Shown here one piece after another: positions 18,781 to 27,563 of a stretch of DNA of 64,000 nucleotides. Within the stretch, counting starts at the first letter, position 1; each line of letters starts with the position of its first letter. The notes below the pieces were generated by a model, which did no database searches, was not told where the DNA came from, and saw nothing but the letters and a program-made list of their open reading frames with translations. The position numbers and the translations under genes were made by a program. The stretch lies in the NCBI RefSeq assembly GCF_000373105.1, contig NZ_KB890422.1, positions 80,206-144,205 of the forward strand, written 5' to 3'. Source of the stretch: Neolewinella persica DSM 23188. GTDB taxonomy: Bacteria > Bacteroidota > Bacteroidia > Chitinophagales > Saprospiraceae.

Positions 18781-18817
18781 TTTGTAGTCCATAGTTAGAG
18801 GTACTATGAACTACAAA
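18781..18817 (+). terminator. Hairpin directly after adhesin 1
   Basis: The 15-bp arms (18781-18795 and 18803-18817) pair with one mismatch around a 7-nt loop, starting at the base after the stop codon. No T-run follows, but the position suggests 3'-end formation or protection. The second adhesin gene has a counterpart built from the same CATAG/CTATG units. Confidence 0.55.
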
Positions 18818-19031
18818 GGCGCACGAGCGTAGCGAGCATCCTAGCGCTGCAGCCTACAAGACCACAAGACTACAAGACTAATAAAGAGGCGCTGCCGCAG
18901 GATGCAATGTGTTGAGTTTAATAGCAGTATTGAGGTAACCATTCCTCCTGACCTGCTAAATTACCTGAGTCTAATTCCCACCCGATCAACAGAAGTTGAT
19001 CGGGTGTTTTCAACAAATTGATTATTGGGCG
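18818..19031. other. Non-coding stretch between the two adhesin genes
   Basis: This stretch holds stuttered ACAAGACTA/ACAAGACCA units (18857-18881) and a variant core of the dispersed element (18888-18906, with an extra A: AGGATGCA). It also holds a strong intrinsic terminator, 12-bp arms CACCCGATCAAC and GTTGATCGGGTG with an AGAA loop and TTTT (18979-19010). The terminator lies about 200 bp after the stop of adhesin 1, so the 3' untranslated region may be long. I see no convincing gene. Confidence 0.6.
18979..19010 (+). terminator. Intrinsic terminator upstream of adhesin 2
   Basis: A perfect 12-bp stem with loop AGAA is followed by TTTT. It should end transcription coming from adhesin 1 and isolate the promoter of adhesin 2. 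Confidence 0.8.
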
Positions 19032-19146
19032 ACTATTTTATGCTATATTTTAAAAGGATATTTATTATTTTTTGTATAAAGTAGTTTCAACAAATTTAAA
19101 AAAGTGTCTTTGTCTACTTGTGTTTGTTGCCGGATTATTGTAATGT
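19032..19146 (+). promoter_or_regulatory. Upstream control region of adhesin 2
   Basis: The blocks ACTATTTTA (19032-19040), TTTCAACAAA (19085-19094), GTGTCTTTG (19104-19112) and GGATTATTGTAATGT (19132-19146) match blocks upstream of adhesin 1. This suggests that the control region was duplicated together with the gene. Confidence 0.45.
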
Positions 19147-19194
19147 GGGAGAGTCTGTCTTCCGCTGAATGCTTTGCCCAATAATCTCTTTCCC

Positions 19195-22100
19195 ATGCGA
19201 CACTATCTACTTTACCTACTGTTATTTCTATCCTTCGCACTTTCGGCTCAATGCCTCGTTGAAGCGGAGCTTCTTTCCACCTCCTGTATTGTAGATATTG
19301 AGCGGTACACCGCCGAATTCGAAGTTCGGGGGGTAAATCCAGGAACTGCGGGAGGCTTTGAAGTAACTGACATTGAAGGCAATGTCCTCGGAAGTGGAAC
19401 TTACCCGGGGATTTTCACCTCAGGTTCTTTCCTTATTGGCCAGGACATTTTGCTGCTTTTTGCAGACACCTCCACTACCGGCTGCCACGATACCATTCAG
19501 CTTGTTTCGCCTGATTGTCCAAATGTTGATTGCGAGATCATAGTTTTCTCAGAAAACACTTTTTGCGACGACATTCAGGAGGTTTACTACCTGGAGACTT
19601 TTGTAGATAACCTAAATAATAATAACAATTCCGGCTGGGTTGCTACTGACGAGCAAGGACAGATTTTGGGAGAAGGCGTTTACGGAACTACTTTCACCTT
19701 TGGCCCCTTTGATGGAGGGACAACTGCGAGGATATTCTTTGAGGACATTGATAATATTGCCTGCCAGCTGTTATTTGAAACCGATGGTCCCGATTGCTCA
19801 GTGGAGGAATGTATCCTTACTGCACAGGTGGTCGCTACTCAATGTGATCCTACCCAGAATGTCTTTTTTATGGACATCATTATAAACGGCATGAATCTGG
19901 AGTCATGGGTCGCTACGAATCAGTTTGGGCAGTTCGTGACTCAGGGAAATTATGATGAGACCACTACGTTTGGCCCTTTTCCTGCGAATACGAACGTAAG
20001 GCTCATATTTACGGATGCCAACGAGCCCGACTGTAGCTTTTTGTTTGAAGCTCAGGCTCCTCAATGTGAATTAAACCCATGTGGAATCGAGGTCGAGTTC
20101 CTGGAAAACGAATGCACGCTCGACGGTTCGGGCGTATTCTTCCGCTTTACCGTCAATAGTACTGAAGATGGAACCTGGGAGGCACTACAGATTAATATGA
20201 CCGGACAGAGTAATACCGGACAAATATTTCGGGCCGGGCCGTTTGGCCCTGACTTTGGTGGCCGGGTTAATTTTAGCTTGTCCGATGTCCCTGAATGTTC
20301 CATCACCCGTGACCTGCCCGCCGCTACCTGCCCGGAATTTCCGTGCTTCGGCTTTAGGGTGGATGCTGGACCAGCCCTCCCCACTTTCTGCGAAAGCGGT
20401 GATGTTTGGGAATTCATACCGGTAAACGGGACCTATCCCATGTCTATCGAAATATTTACTGTCCCATCTGGCTTCAGGGTTGTTCTCGACTCTTTATTCG
20501 CACCGGGTATCTACGGTGACTTCCTCGACCAGGGGGATTACCGCGTTGTTCTTACCGATGTTAATGGTTGCATTGCCGAGCAAGATTTTTTTGTAGAGGC
20601 CAATTTCTGTTCCTCCCTGCAGGGACGGAGTTGGTTGGATACTAACAGAAACGGTATTCAGGACGTCAGCGAAACAGTGGGCGTATCCGCTGAGGTATTG
20701 TTATTGAATGAGGCCGGAGATATTGAACAGGTAGCCGTAGCCAGCCAGAATGGATTCTTCTTCTTCTCTAACCTCCTCGAAGGTTCTTATATGTTGCAAT
20801 TTTCTCCCATTGGACAGGAGGTGGATGCGACCACGCCATTCGTCGGTGACGATGAATGCAGAGACAGCAACATTGATCAGAATAGTTGGACTACTCTGCC
20901 TTTTCAAGTTAACGGCGGTGACCAGCTTAGCTGTATCGACGCTGGTTGGATCGAATCCAACTGTGATTCGCTCTTCATTAGCCTGGACCTTGAACATGAA
21001 ACGACTTCTTGTGGAGACATTCCCAACATCATCGTTAATTTCTTTTCTGCGGATTACCCGGTAGAAGTAACCCTCTTCGGTAACGGGAATGAAATTGAAT
21101 CACGAACCCTTGAGGCTGAAGAACAAGTTGTTTTCACGGCCACCGAAACAGGTTTCTTCGCAGTGCTTATTACCAATTCACTAGGCTGTGCAGTGGAACA
21201 AGGTATAGACGTTGAAGAAATTCAGGGCCTCAACGTTGTCATCGAACAAACTGGTTCCATTTGTACTGACGATGATCCCGCTACGCTGACGGCCATTGTC
21301 CCCAACGTCGATCCTGTGAACCTGTTCTACGAGTGGAGTACTGGTGAAACCACCAGCAGCATTACCGATTTGGTGGTTTTCAATACCTATGCGGTTACCG
21401 TCACAGATCAGACTACCGGTTGTTTCGGCTCGGAGATCTATGTCGCCAATGGCAATCAGAACGATAGTCTCTTCATCATCGAAGAACCTTTTGTAATCGG
21501 TTGTGATATGGATTCCGTCTATGTTAGTATAGATTCCATACAAGATGGTTATACTTATCGTTGGTTCGGCCCACTCAATCAAATATTCGACGGCCCCGGG
21601 TTCTGGGCGGTTATGCCCGGCTTTTATTACCTGGAAGCCTTCGGTGAAAACGGTTGTTCTTTTTCCGGGCAGGCGGAAGTGGTCGGTGGTTCACTGGAGG
21701 ATATCAACCCAATTCTGTTGGTATTTCCTAATGATTCGATCTGTGCAGAACATAACTGTATCCGGCTTATTTGGGAAGGTCCGTTCTTTGGTACTATCCC
21801 CGGTGGCGTAGACGTACTTTGGGAAACCCCTAACCCGGTAACGGACTCCATCGCAAACGCTAACCCATTCGGTACACTTTGTACCTTCTATCCCGGCTTG
21901 CACCGGGTGACGATCACTACGGAATGCGACACCATCGTTCGTTCAGTCGTCCTTGATGATCCCAGAGGCTGTAGCTCCATCAGTGGCCAGCTGTGGGTAG
22001 ACCAGGCGGCGGATTGTGACCTCGACCCCGAAGATACCCCCGTCCCGAACTACGTCCTGATGCTTACTAATGAGGACACCGGCGAGATGTATTATGTGAT

Positions 22101-23703
22101 GACCGACGCTAACGGCTTCTGGCAGTTGGAAGTTCCGGAAGGATCGTATACCGTGGTGCCCTCCCTTGCTCCCGGAAGCCCTTTTGGCACCTGCGACCCC
22201 GCCGCATCGGTCACGCTGGGCAACCTTCCCGTTACTGGCGTGAACGTCTTTATGCCGGCCATCGCTTCGTGTCCGCAATTAACGACAACGGTAGCCATGC
22301 CTTTCCTCCGGCGCTGTTTCAATAACACCGCATGGGTGGAGTATGAAAACCGTGGAACCGCTACGGCCATTAATGGTCAGGTTACCGTTACCCTCGATGA
22401 TTTCTTCGAGGACGTCACCGCTGTGCCAGCTCCGGTTAGTCAGGATGGCCAGACCTACACGTTTAACGTTGGCGACATTGCTCCCTTCCAACAAGGCCTC
22501 ATCTTTTTCCATTTCCGGGTAAGTTGTGATGCGGAGATCGGGCAAAACCACTGTGTGGAAGCTTCCATCACGCCGGATGCCCCCTGTGACCCTGATCCGT
22601 TGTGGGATGGTGCCCTGGTGAACGTAGATGCTGTTGGCTGTAACGGTGACAGCGTATTGTTTAGGATCACCAATATTGGCGTCGAGCAAATGTCCGTCCC
22701 GCTCAGTTACGTCATCGTGGAAGACGGAATCATGCTCTTCGCAGCACCACAGGTTAACGGGCTATTGATGGTGGGCGAAGTGATGGACATCATGCTTCCC
22801 GCCAACGGCAGCACGTACCACGTGATCACTAATCAGGAGCCTAATGCACCGGCCAACCCAGAGCCAACGGCTGTTCTGGAAGGCTGTAATGGAAATGGCG
22901 GCAATGGTTTCAGTACCGGGTTTGGTAATATTCTCAACCTTGCGAATGGACCGCTGACGACCTCTACCGTCTGCCGGGAAAACCGTGGAGCTTACGATCC
23001 TAACGATAAGTATGGCTACCCACTTGGTTATGGGGCTCAAAACTTTATCCCTGAGGGAACCCGCCTGGATTACGCCATCCGCTTCCAGAATACGGGTACG
23101 GATACGGCCTTCACCGTGATCATTCGGGACACCATTCCTGAATCGCTCGACCTTGCCACCATCAAAATGGACGCTGCCAGCCACCCCTACACGGTTAGCC
23201 TGGACACCCACCGGGTACTAAGTTTTGTCTTCGAAAATATCCTGCTGCCCGATAGTTCCGTGAACCTCGCGGGTAGCCAGGGGGTAGTTAATTTCAGCAT
23301 AGATCATGCTGTCGGTTTGCAGCCGGGAGATGTGATTTTGAACGAGGCTGCCATCTACTTCGACTTCAACGAGCCGATCATCACCAACCTGAGCCGGCAC
23401 ACGATCGACAAGGACGGCTTGCCAACCGGAACCCGAAACCAGCTTGCTCAACAGGTAGCCGTTGGTATCTTCCCCAATCCTTCAACGGGCCGGATCAACG
23501 TACGAATTCCAGATCAGCGGATCCAGGCTACGGACCTTCTTCTCATTACGGATATTTATGGGCGTCAACTGGCTAAAGCAAATTATGCTTCTGCTGCCAA
23601 TGGTTGGGATGTCAGCCATTTACCCGCCGGATATTACCTCGTTGTGGTCACAGACAGGCAGGGTAGGGCAATGGGACGTGCCGGGTTTGTAGTTAGTAAG
23701 TAG
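19195..23703 (+). CDS. Large T9SS-secreted adhesin-like protein 2
   Basis: This protein has 1502 residues counted from the ATG at 19195. That start gives the signal peptide MRHYLLYLLLFLSFALSAQ and matches the TCTTTCCC-ATG-CG context of its paralogue; an in-frame ATG lies 21 bp upstream. The N-terminal half repeats a module of about 100 residues four times, recognisable by GxxVxxGxYxxTTFGPF and D-x-x-C-x-x-x-F-E-x-x-x-P-x-C. An SdrD B-like module follows (LQGRSWLDTNRNGIQDVSETVGV, about 480). The C-terminal half parallels adhesin 1: MPFLRRCFNNTAWVEYEN, the DUF7619-type YDPNDKYGYPLG (about 1266), and a type A T9SS sorting domain from FPNPSTGRINV (about 1424). It is probably a cell-surface adhesin made by gene duplication with a divergent, expanded N-terminus. 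Confidence 0.9.
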   Translation: MRHYLLYLLLFLSFALSAQCLVEAELLSTSCIVDIERYTAEFEVRGVNPGTAGGFEVTDIEGNVLGSGTYPGIFTSGSFLIGQDILLLFADTSTTGCHDTIQLVSPDCPNVDCEIIVFSENTFCDDIQEVYYLETFVDNLNNNNNSGWVATDEQGQILGEGVYGTTFTFGPFDGGTTARIFFEDIDNIACQLLFETDGPDCSVEECILTAQVVATQCDPTQNVFFMDIIINGMNLESWVATNQFGQFVTQGNYDETTTFGPFPANTNVRLIFTDANEPDCSFLFEAQAPQCELNPCGIEVEFLENECTLDGSGVFFRFTVNSTEDGTWEALQINMTGQSNTGQIFRAGPFGPDFGGRVNFSLSDVPECSITRDLPAATCPEFPCFGFRVDAGPALPTFCESGDVWEFIPVNGTYPMSIEIFTVPSGFRVVLDSLFAPGIYGDFLDQGDYRVVLTDVNGCIAEQDFFVEANFCSSLQGRSWLDTNRNGIQDVSETVGVSAEVLLLNEAGDIEQVAVASQNGFFFFSNLLEGSYMLQFSPIGQEVDATTPFVGDDECRDSNIDQNSWTTLPFQVNGGDQLSCIDAGWIESNCDSLFISLDLEHETTSCGDIPNIIVNFFSADYPVEVTLFGNGNEIESRTLEAEEQVVFTATETGFFAVLITNSLGCAVEQGIDVEEIQGLNVVIEQTGSICTDDDPATLTAIVPNVDPVNLFYEWSTGETTSSITDLVVFNTYAVTVTDQTTGCFGSEIYVANGNQNDSLFIIEEPFVIGCDMDSVYVSIDSIQDGYTYRWFGPLNQIFDGPGFWAVMPGFYYLEAFGENGCSFSGQAEVVGGSLEDINPILLVFPNDSICAEHNCIRLIWEGPFFGTIPGGVDVLWETPNPVTDSIANANPFGTLCTFYPGLHRVTITTECDTIVRSVVLDDPRGCSSISGQLWVDQAADCDLDPEDTPVPNYVLMLTNEDTGEMYYVMTDANGFWQLEVPEGSYTVVPSLAPGSPFGTCDPAASVTLGNLPVTGVNVFMPAIASCPQLTTTVAMPFLRRCFNNTAWVEYENRGTATAINGQVTVTLDDFFEDVTAVPAPVSQDGQTYTFNVGDIAPFQQGLIFFHFRVSCDAEIGQNHCVEASITPDAPCDPDPLWDGALVNVDAVGCNGDSVLFRITNIGVEQMSVPLSYVIVEDGIMLFAAPQVNGLLMVGEVMDIMLPANGSTYHVITNQEPNAPANPEPTAVLEGCNGNGGNGFSTGFGNILNLANGPLTTSTVCRENRGAYDPNDKYGYPLGYGAQNFIPEGTRLDYAIRFQNTGTDTAFTVIIRDTIPESLDLATIKMDAASHPYTVSLDTHRVLSFVFENILLPDSSVNLAGSQGVVNFSIDHAVGLQPGDVILNEAAIYFDFNEPIITNLSRHTIDKDGLPTGTRNQLAQQVAVGIFPNPSTGRINVRIPDQRIQATDLLLITDIYGRQLAKANYASAANGWDVSHLPAGYYLVVVTDRQGRAMGRAGFVVSK

Positions 23704-23706
23704 TTC

Positions 23707-23752
23707 ATAGTTCAGTAGTTCATAGCGGCCAGACTATGAACTACTGAACTAT
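23707..23752 (+). terminator. Perfect 19-bp hairpin after adhesin 2
   Basis: The arms at 23707-23725 and 23734-23752 are perfectly complementary across an 8-nt loop. They are built from repeated AGTTCATAG/AGTTCAGT units that begin with the stop codon TAG itself. It lies between convergent genes and has no T-run. Confidence 0.65.
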
Positions 23753-23762
23753 GCACTAATAT

Positions 23763-23800
23763 GGCGCGCCCGCAGGTGCAATATGAAGTAAAAGGAGCAA
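23763..23800 (-). repeat. Dispersed bipartite element, copy 6
   Basis: The core GGCGCGCCCGCAGGTGCA (23763-23780) matches 17 of 18 positions. The distal box AAAGGAGCAA is at 23791-23800. It lies directly after the hairpin of adhesin 2. Confidence 0.7.
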
Positions 23801-23859
23801 TGAGGCTGTGGATTTGCGATTGTTTAAGGACAGTTCGCGACGCAGTCGCTCAAACCGGC

Positions 23860-24717
23860 TCATTTTTGAAAAATGAACTGAACCTCCCCACCAATGGCTG
23901 CCTGGAAAGCTGCGGCCAGGTTAGCGGGTTCATTGGCCAGCAATACCCGGGGGTATCCACCGACGGTCTGCGCTTCCGGCCCGAGTAAAATCGGGCCAGC
24001 CGGTGTGAGCTGAACGGTGCCGGGAAGGACGGGTGAACTGATCAGGGACGGTAACTGAAAAGGAAGGAGTTGGCCAGTAAGCCTTATGCCCTGGCGATTA
24101 CTGTCCGGACTAACCAGAAATACCTGTTTTAAAAGTATAGCCTGCTGAGCCGGCGTCAACCAAACCCATTCCGGACCGGGGGACACCGACAGGAGGTGTA
24201 GATCAGAAGGAAAATGCAGATGGACCTCAAGATCTGACTGATAGGGAACCTCTGCTTCCCAATTGACCGAAGTTGTCCACCCCGTGGTGACCGGGGACAT
24301 TCCCGGGAGGCCGGTCTCTGCGCTACCCAGTATTTCCGGGAGTGGCCAGGTTCCCAGAATAGCCAGGTAGCCGCGTAGTCCCTGGACAGCCATAGAACCA
24401 GTTAGTAATCCGTCTCCGTCGAGGTAATGAACAGTATAAGATTCTAATAGGCGGCCATTAAGCCGCCAGTTCATGTCGGCGCCGGTTAGGACGAATTGCC
24501 CTTTCCCGCTTAGCAGCCAATGGCCGCCAACCAGGGTAAGTTCGAGGCAGGTAGCCTGGTCTGGCCGGCCCAGGAGTCGGTTTGCTGCGCTTTGCGCGCG
24601 TAAGTCGGCGGCCCCACCGGTGGCGATCCCCTGGGCCCGGTAGCCCGGCCGGCCGCCGTCTACTACAAATGCACCGCCGCCTGGCTTCAGGCATCGTACG
24701 GTTAACGTTCCGGCCAT
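23860..24717 (-). CDS. pxpC: 5-oxoprolinase subunit C / biotin-dependent carboxyltransferase-like (KipA family)
   Basis: This 285-residue protein belongs to the PxpC/KipA family. With PxpA and PxpB it performs ATP-dependent hydrolysis of 5-oxoproline, a spontaneous glutamine by-product, to glutamate in the cytoplasm. Family marks are VVDGGRPGYRAQGIATGGAAD near the N-terminus (usually D-x-GR-x-G-x-x-x-x-G-x-x-x-GA-x-D), AANRLLGRPDQATCLELTLVGG and LRGYLAILGTW. It is slightly shorter than most PxpC proteins (about 300-330). The start codon overlaps the end of pxpB by 16 bp, so the two are translationally coupled. No pxpA gene lies in the window. Confidence 0.88.
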   Translation of the reverse strand: MAGTLTVRCLKPGGGAFVVDGGRPGYRAQGIATGGAADLRAQSAANRLLGRPDQATCLELTLVGGHWLLSGKGQFVLTGADMNWRLNGRLLESYTVHYLDGDGLLTGSMAVQGLRGYLAILGTWPLPEILGSAETGLPGMSPVTTGWTTSVNWEAEVPYQSDLEVHLHFPSDLHLLSVSPGPEWVWLTPAQQAILLKQVFLVSPDSNRQGIRLTGQLLPFQLPSLISSPVLPGTVQLTPAGPILLGPEAQTVGGYPRVLLANEPANLAAAFQAAIGGEVQFIFQK

Positions 24718-25385
24718 GGCGCAGGAGATTTAGATAATTTAAGAAAGGCTGCGGCTGAAACCGATCGGAATTTGACCCGGTCACCTGCCCGCAGCCTCGT
24801 CGGATCGTCCCCCGGGCGAACCACTGACCAGGGACAACGCCCGATCAAATTCCACCCGCCCGGCCCGTCTGCGGGATAAATGCCGGTCTGCCGGCCAGCT
24901 AACCCAACCGAACCCGCCGGGACGTTTGATCTGGGGCTCTCCTTCCGGTTAATCGTAAGTGCCTCGGCGGTGTCCCCCAGAAAGGCAAAGCCTGGCTGAA
25001 ACCCGACTTGATACACCAGGTAGTCCGTCTTGGTATGAAGGTTGATTAGCTGTTTTTTACTCAGTTGGAGTTTTCCCACAACAAAGTCAAGGTCAGGCCC
25101 ATCATACAGCACGGGAAGTTCATGGACAACCGGTTTTTTTATTTCGAGCGCTGAAAGACGAAGTTCAAAGATGAATTCCCGGAGGCGGTAGGCGCTAATT
25201 TTCGGGATAGAAAAACGCACCATCAAAGAGGCGTAAGCCGGGATGCATTCTAAGACTCCCGGGTGCTCCAGCAACTTAGCAGCATAGGCGTGGACGCTGG
25301 TACTGATGGCCGGAGCAATCCGTTGTTCCCAATTGATCAGGAGGGCGTCGGGGCCGTAAGGAAGAATGTGTCGGGGAAGACGCAT
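24702..25385 (-). CDS. pxpB: 5-oxoprolinase subunit B (KipI family)
   Basis: This 227-residue protein matches PxpB/KipI. It has the N-terminal LPYGPDALLINWEQ segment, ELPVLYDGPDLDFV (about 92-105) and the strongly conserved VYQVGFQPGFAFLGDT followed by PRSNVPAGSVGLAGRQTGIYPADGPGGWNLIGR. It forms the ATP-dependent complex with PxpC. The gene is first of the pair and overlaps pxpC. Upstream is a 399-bp non-coding stretch with many hairpins that separates it from asnB. Confidence 0.9.
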   Translation of the reverse strand: MRLPRHILPYGPDALLINWEQRIAPAISTSVHAYAAKLLEHPGVLECIPAYASLMVRFSIPKISAYRLREFIFELRLSALEIKKPVVHELPVLYDGPDLDFVVGKLQLSKKQLINLHTKTDYLVYQVGFQPGFAFLGDTAEALTINRKESPRSNVPAGSVGLAGRQTGIYPADGPGGWNLIGRCPWSVVRPGDDPTRLRAGDRVKFRSVSAAAFLKLSKSPAPWPER

Positions 25386-25784
25386 GGGGATTCTGATTTT
25401 TGATGGGTTTCGGATAAAGGCCTGCCTGGCAGTTATCGTAATAGTAGAAGGCTTCAGAGATATTCGGTAAAACGGTGACCACGTTGTGGTCGAACCTTAT
25501 TTGCCCCGGGTGAAAAACCGCAAAGCGGGCTTTTACCCGGGGCATGAGGAAATATACAAACGTTGCGGCGCTGCGCGCCGCCAATTGCTACCCCGTCCAT
25601 TAACCCCGGATTAGGGCGTTCCGCCTCATCCGGAGGTAATGAAATTTGACTCCTGCGGAGTCTGTTAGGGTTATATAGCCAAGAATTTCTAAAGATTTTC
25701 AAACCGATACGGAATGATGCTCCTTTAGCAGGAAGTGAAATTAGGCCCAACGGAGCATTAATTGGACACCCGGCGCAAAAGAAA
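25386..25784. repeat. Non-coding REP-like region with at least four dyads
   Basis: No coding sequence is convincing here. The dyads are GACCAC-GTT-GTGGTC (25477-25491), a long hairpin with TGCCCCGGGT and its near complement (25502-25544) with an inner CCGC/GCGG stem, GCGGCG/CGCCGC (25565-25582), GACTCC-TGC-GGAGTC (25648-25662), and TGCTCC/GGAGCA (25718-25723 and 25752-25757). The composition is that of an intergenic mosaic of repeat units. From memory, CTCCTGCGGAGT-type dyads are common in Bacteroidota intergenic DNA. Confidence 0.55.
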
Positions 25785-27563
25785 CTATTTCCTGCAAAAA
25801 ACCGCCCAGGCCCACCACCGCCAAACCAGTGGATAATGCCGGGTTTGCTTACGTTCCAGCACCCGTTGGGCAAACTGATAAGTTTCAGCTTTCAGCAGGG
25901 CGTCGGGGCGGGAGAGGTAGGTTTTGATCTCCGTTAGGAAAAAGTCTGAGTGCTCCTCAAGCCAGCGTTGCTGGGGGGTGGCGAAGCCCAGTTTCCGCTT
26001 TCGGGCATAGACCTCTTTGGGCAGTAAGGCCCGCAGACTTTCCCGAATGCCGGCTTTTCGCACGCCGTTGCGGAGTTTGAATTCGGTGGGGGCGGAGAGG
26101 AGGAAGTCAACGATCCGGAAGTCCAGGAAAGGCGGCCGGCTTTCAATGCCGCAGGCCATTGCACTGCGGTCTTCGTGGCGTAGTAGAACGGGCAGGCCAA
26201 CCTGGGTCAGTAGGTTGATGGAGGTGGATAAAACATCTTTATCCTGGTTTCTAACGAAGGTTTCTTTGGCGGCGAACGCAGGTGCCAGGAACGTTTCAGG
26301 AGCAAGGTTGCCAAACCTTCGTTGTAATCTCGTGCTCAATTTATCGGGAGCCATGCGGTAGTTTTTGGCGACCTGCCAGGTCGCCTTAACACCTGGCAGC
26401 ATACCCTGATGAAGCATCTCCCGGAGATAAGGCCCATAAAATTTATCGTAACCCGCACCGATCTCGTCAGCCCCTTGCCCGTTCAGGATTACCTTTTCTC
26501 CCGTTGCCTGCACGAGCTGCATGAGCCGGTAATGTATGACGACTGCTGCGGAAGCCAAAGGTTGGTCCTGGCCCAGGGCGCAGGCTTCGTAACTCTTGAG
26601 AAAATCGTCCCAGGTGGGTAGCAACGGGTGATTCGTCCCTCCGGTGTCGCGAATGACCGCAGCTACGTAGGGCGATTCATCGTAAGGCGTACCGGGGAAC
26701 AGGGCCGAATAAGAGCGGTGGCCCGGCCCCATCACCGCAGCAATTGAACTGCTGTCAATTCCGCCCGATAGGGTAAGGCCAGAGCCGACGTCAGACCGGG
26801 TGCGTAGCCTGACCGCGTCCGTTAACAGGGCCTGGAATTCTTCGTGTAAGGCGGCGATCGGTCCGGGCCTGATAGCCGTGGGTAAGTGGTAGTAGGAAGT
26901 GTACGTCAACTCATCCGGCGCGCCCAGTGGGCAGACGGCGTAGTGGCCTGCCGGGAATTGACTGATTCCCGCCCAAATAGATTCCGGTCGGTGATCCTGC
27001 CAACCATGTACCAGGAAATCCCTGCCCACTTCAAGGTTAAGTGCTGTTCCCCCGACCACCGTTTTACGAAGGGTACGTGGTTCTGAGGCGAAGGCCAGTA
27101 ATCCCTGGGTCTGATGGATGTAAAGTGGCTTGATGCCGATGCGGTCCCGGCTGAGGATCAGCTGTTGTTCTTTATGGTCAATGATGGCCAGGGCCCACAT
27201 GCCATTGAAGCGCACGAAACAATCCGGTCCCCAGGCCAGCCATGCGGCCAGGATGACTTCGGTGTCCGTACTTGACTGGAAGGCGTAGCCTTTTGCCCGA
27301 AGTTCCTCCCTCAATTCAGGGAAGTTGTAGATGGCTCCGTTGAAGACAATGGTCAGCCGGTCTGCATAATCGAGCGGCTGGCGCCCGCTTTCGGTTACGT
27401 CGTAGATGGATAGCCGGCGGTGCGCGAGGAGCCAACCGTCAGCTGCCGTTATTCCCGTTTGGTCAGGACCACGATGGGCTTGCACCCGGTTAGCCACTTC
27501 ACCCATTGGCCGGAGGTCAGCTGCTTTGGTGCCGGGTTGTATGATGCCGTAGATTCCACACAT
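25785..27563 (-). CDS. asnB: Asparagine synthetase (glutamine-hydrolysing)
   Basis: This 592-residue protein makes asparagine, or amidates a related carboxylate, from glutamine and ATP. The N-terminal class II glutamine amidotransferase domain begins MCGIYGII, with the nucleophile Cys2 exposed after Met removal, and continues with HRGPDQTGI and RLSIYD. The synthetase domain has the pyrophosphate loop LSGGIDSSSIAAV (about 263-275) and GQGADEIGAGY. Both halves appear intact. Its start overlaps the stop of the glycosyltransferase gene (TGATG), so the two form an operon. AsnB-like enzymes in polysaccharide clusters often amidate sugar acids rather than make free asparagine. A copy of the dispersed element lies in the region coding LAPETFLAPAFAAK. 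Confidence 0.9.
   Translation of the reverse strand: MCGIYGIIQPGTKAADLRPMGEVANRVQAHRGPDQTGITAADGWLLAHRRLSIYDVTESGRQPLDYADRLTIVFNGAIYNFPELREELRAKGYAFQSSTDTEVILAAWLAWGPDCFVRFNGMWALAIIDHKEQQLILSRDRIGIKPLYIHQTQGLLAFASEPRTLRKTVVGGTALNLEVGRDFLVHGWQDHRPESIWAGISQFPAGHYAVCPLGAPDELTYTSYYHLPTAIRPGPIAALHEEFQALLTDAVRLRTRSDVGSGLTLSGGIDSSSIAAVMGPGHRSYSALFPGTPYDESPYVAAVIRDTGGTNHPLLPTWDDFLKSYEACALGQDQPLASAAVVIHYRLMQLVQATGEKVILNGQGADEIGAGYDKFYGPYLREMLHQGMLPGVKATWQVAKNYRMAPDKLSTRLQRRFGNLAPETFLAPAFAAKETFVRNQDKDVLSTSINLLTQVGLPVLLRHEDRSAMACGIESRPPFLDFRIVDFLLSAPTEFKLRNGVRKAGIRESLRALLPKEVYARKRKLGFATPQQRWLEEHSDFFLTEIKTYLSRPDALLKAETYQFAQRVLERKQTRHYPLVWRWWAWAVFCRK
26268..26305 (-). repeat. Dispersed bipartite element, copy 7, inside asnB
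   Basis: A diverged core (26268-26286, ending GCAGGTGCC) and the distal box AGGAGCAA (26298-26305) keep the standard spacing. In asnB this codes APETFLAPAFAAK. Confidence 0.45.

Noticed and set aside
18902-19021. 39-codon reading frame starting MQCVEFNSSIEV
   Set aside because: It starts inside a dispersed element and runs through a perfect intrinsic terminator, so it is most likely chance.
25454-25873. 139-residue minus-strand frame across the REP-like region
   Set aside because: It runs through several hairpins into the end of asnB in another frame and has no family features.
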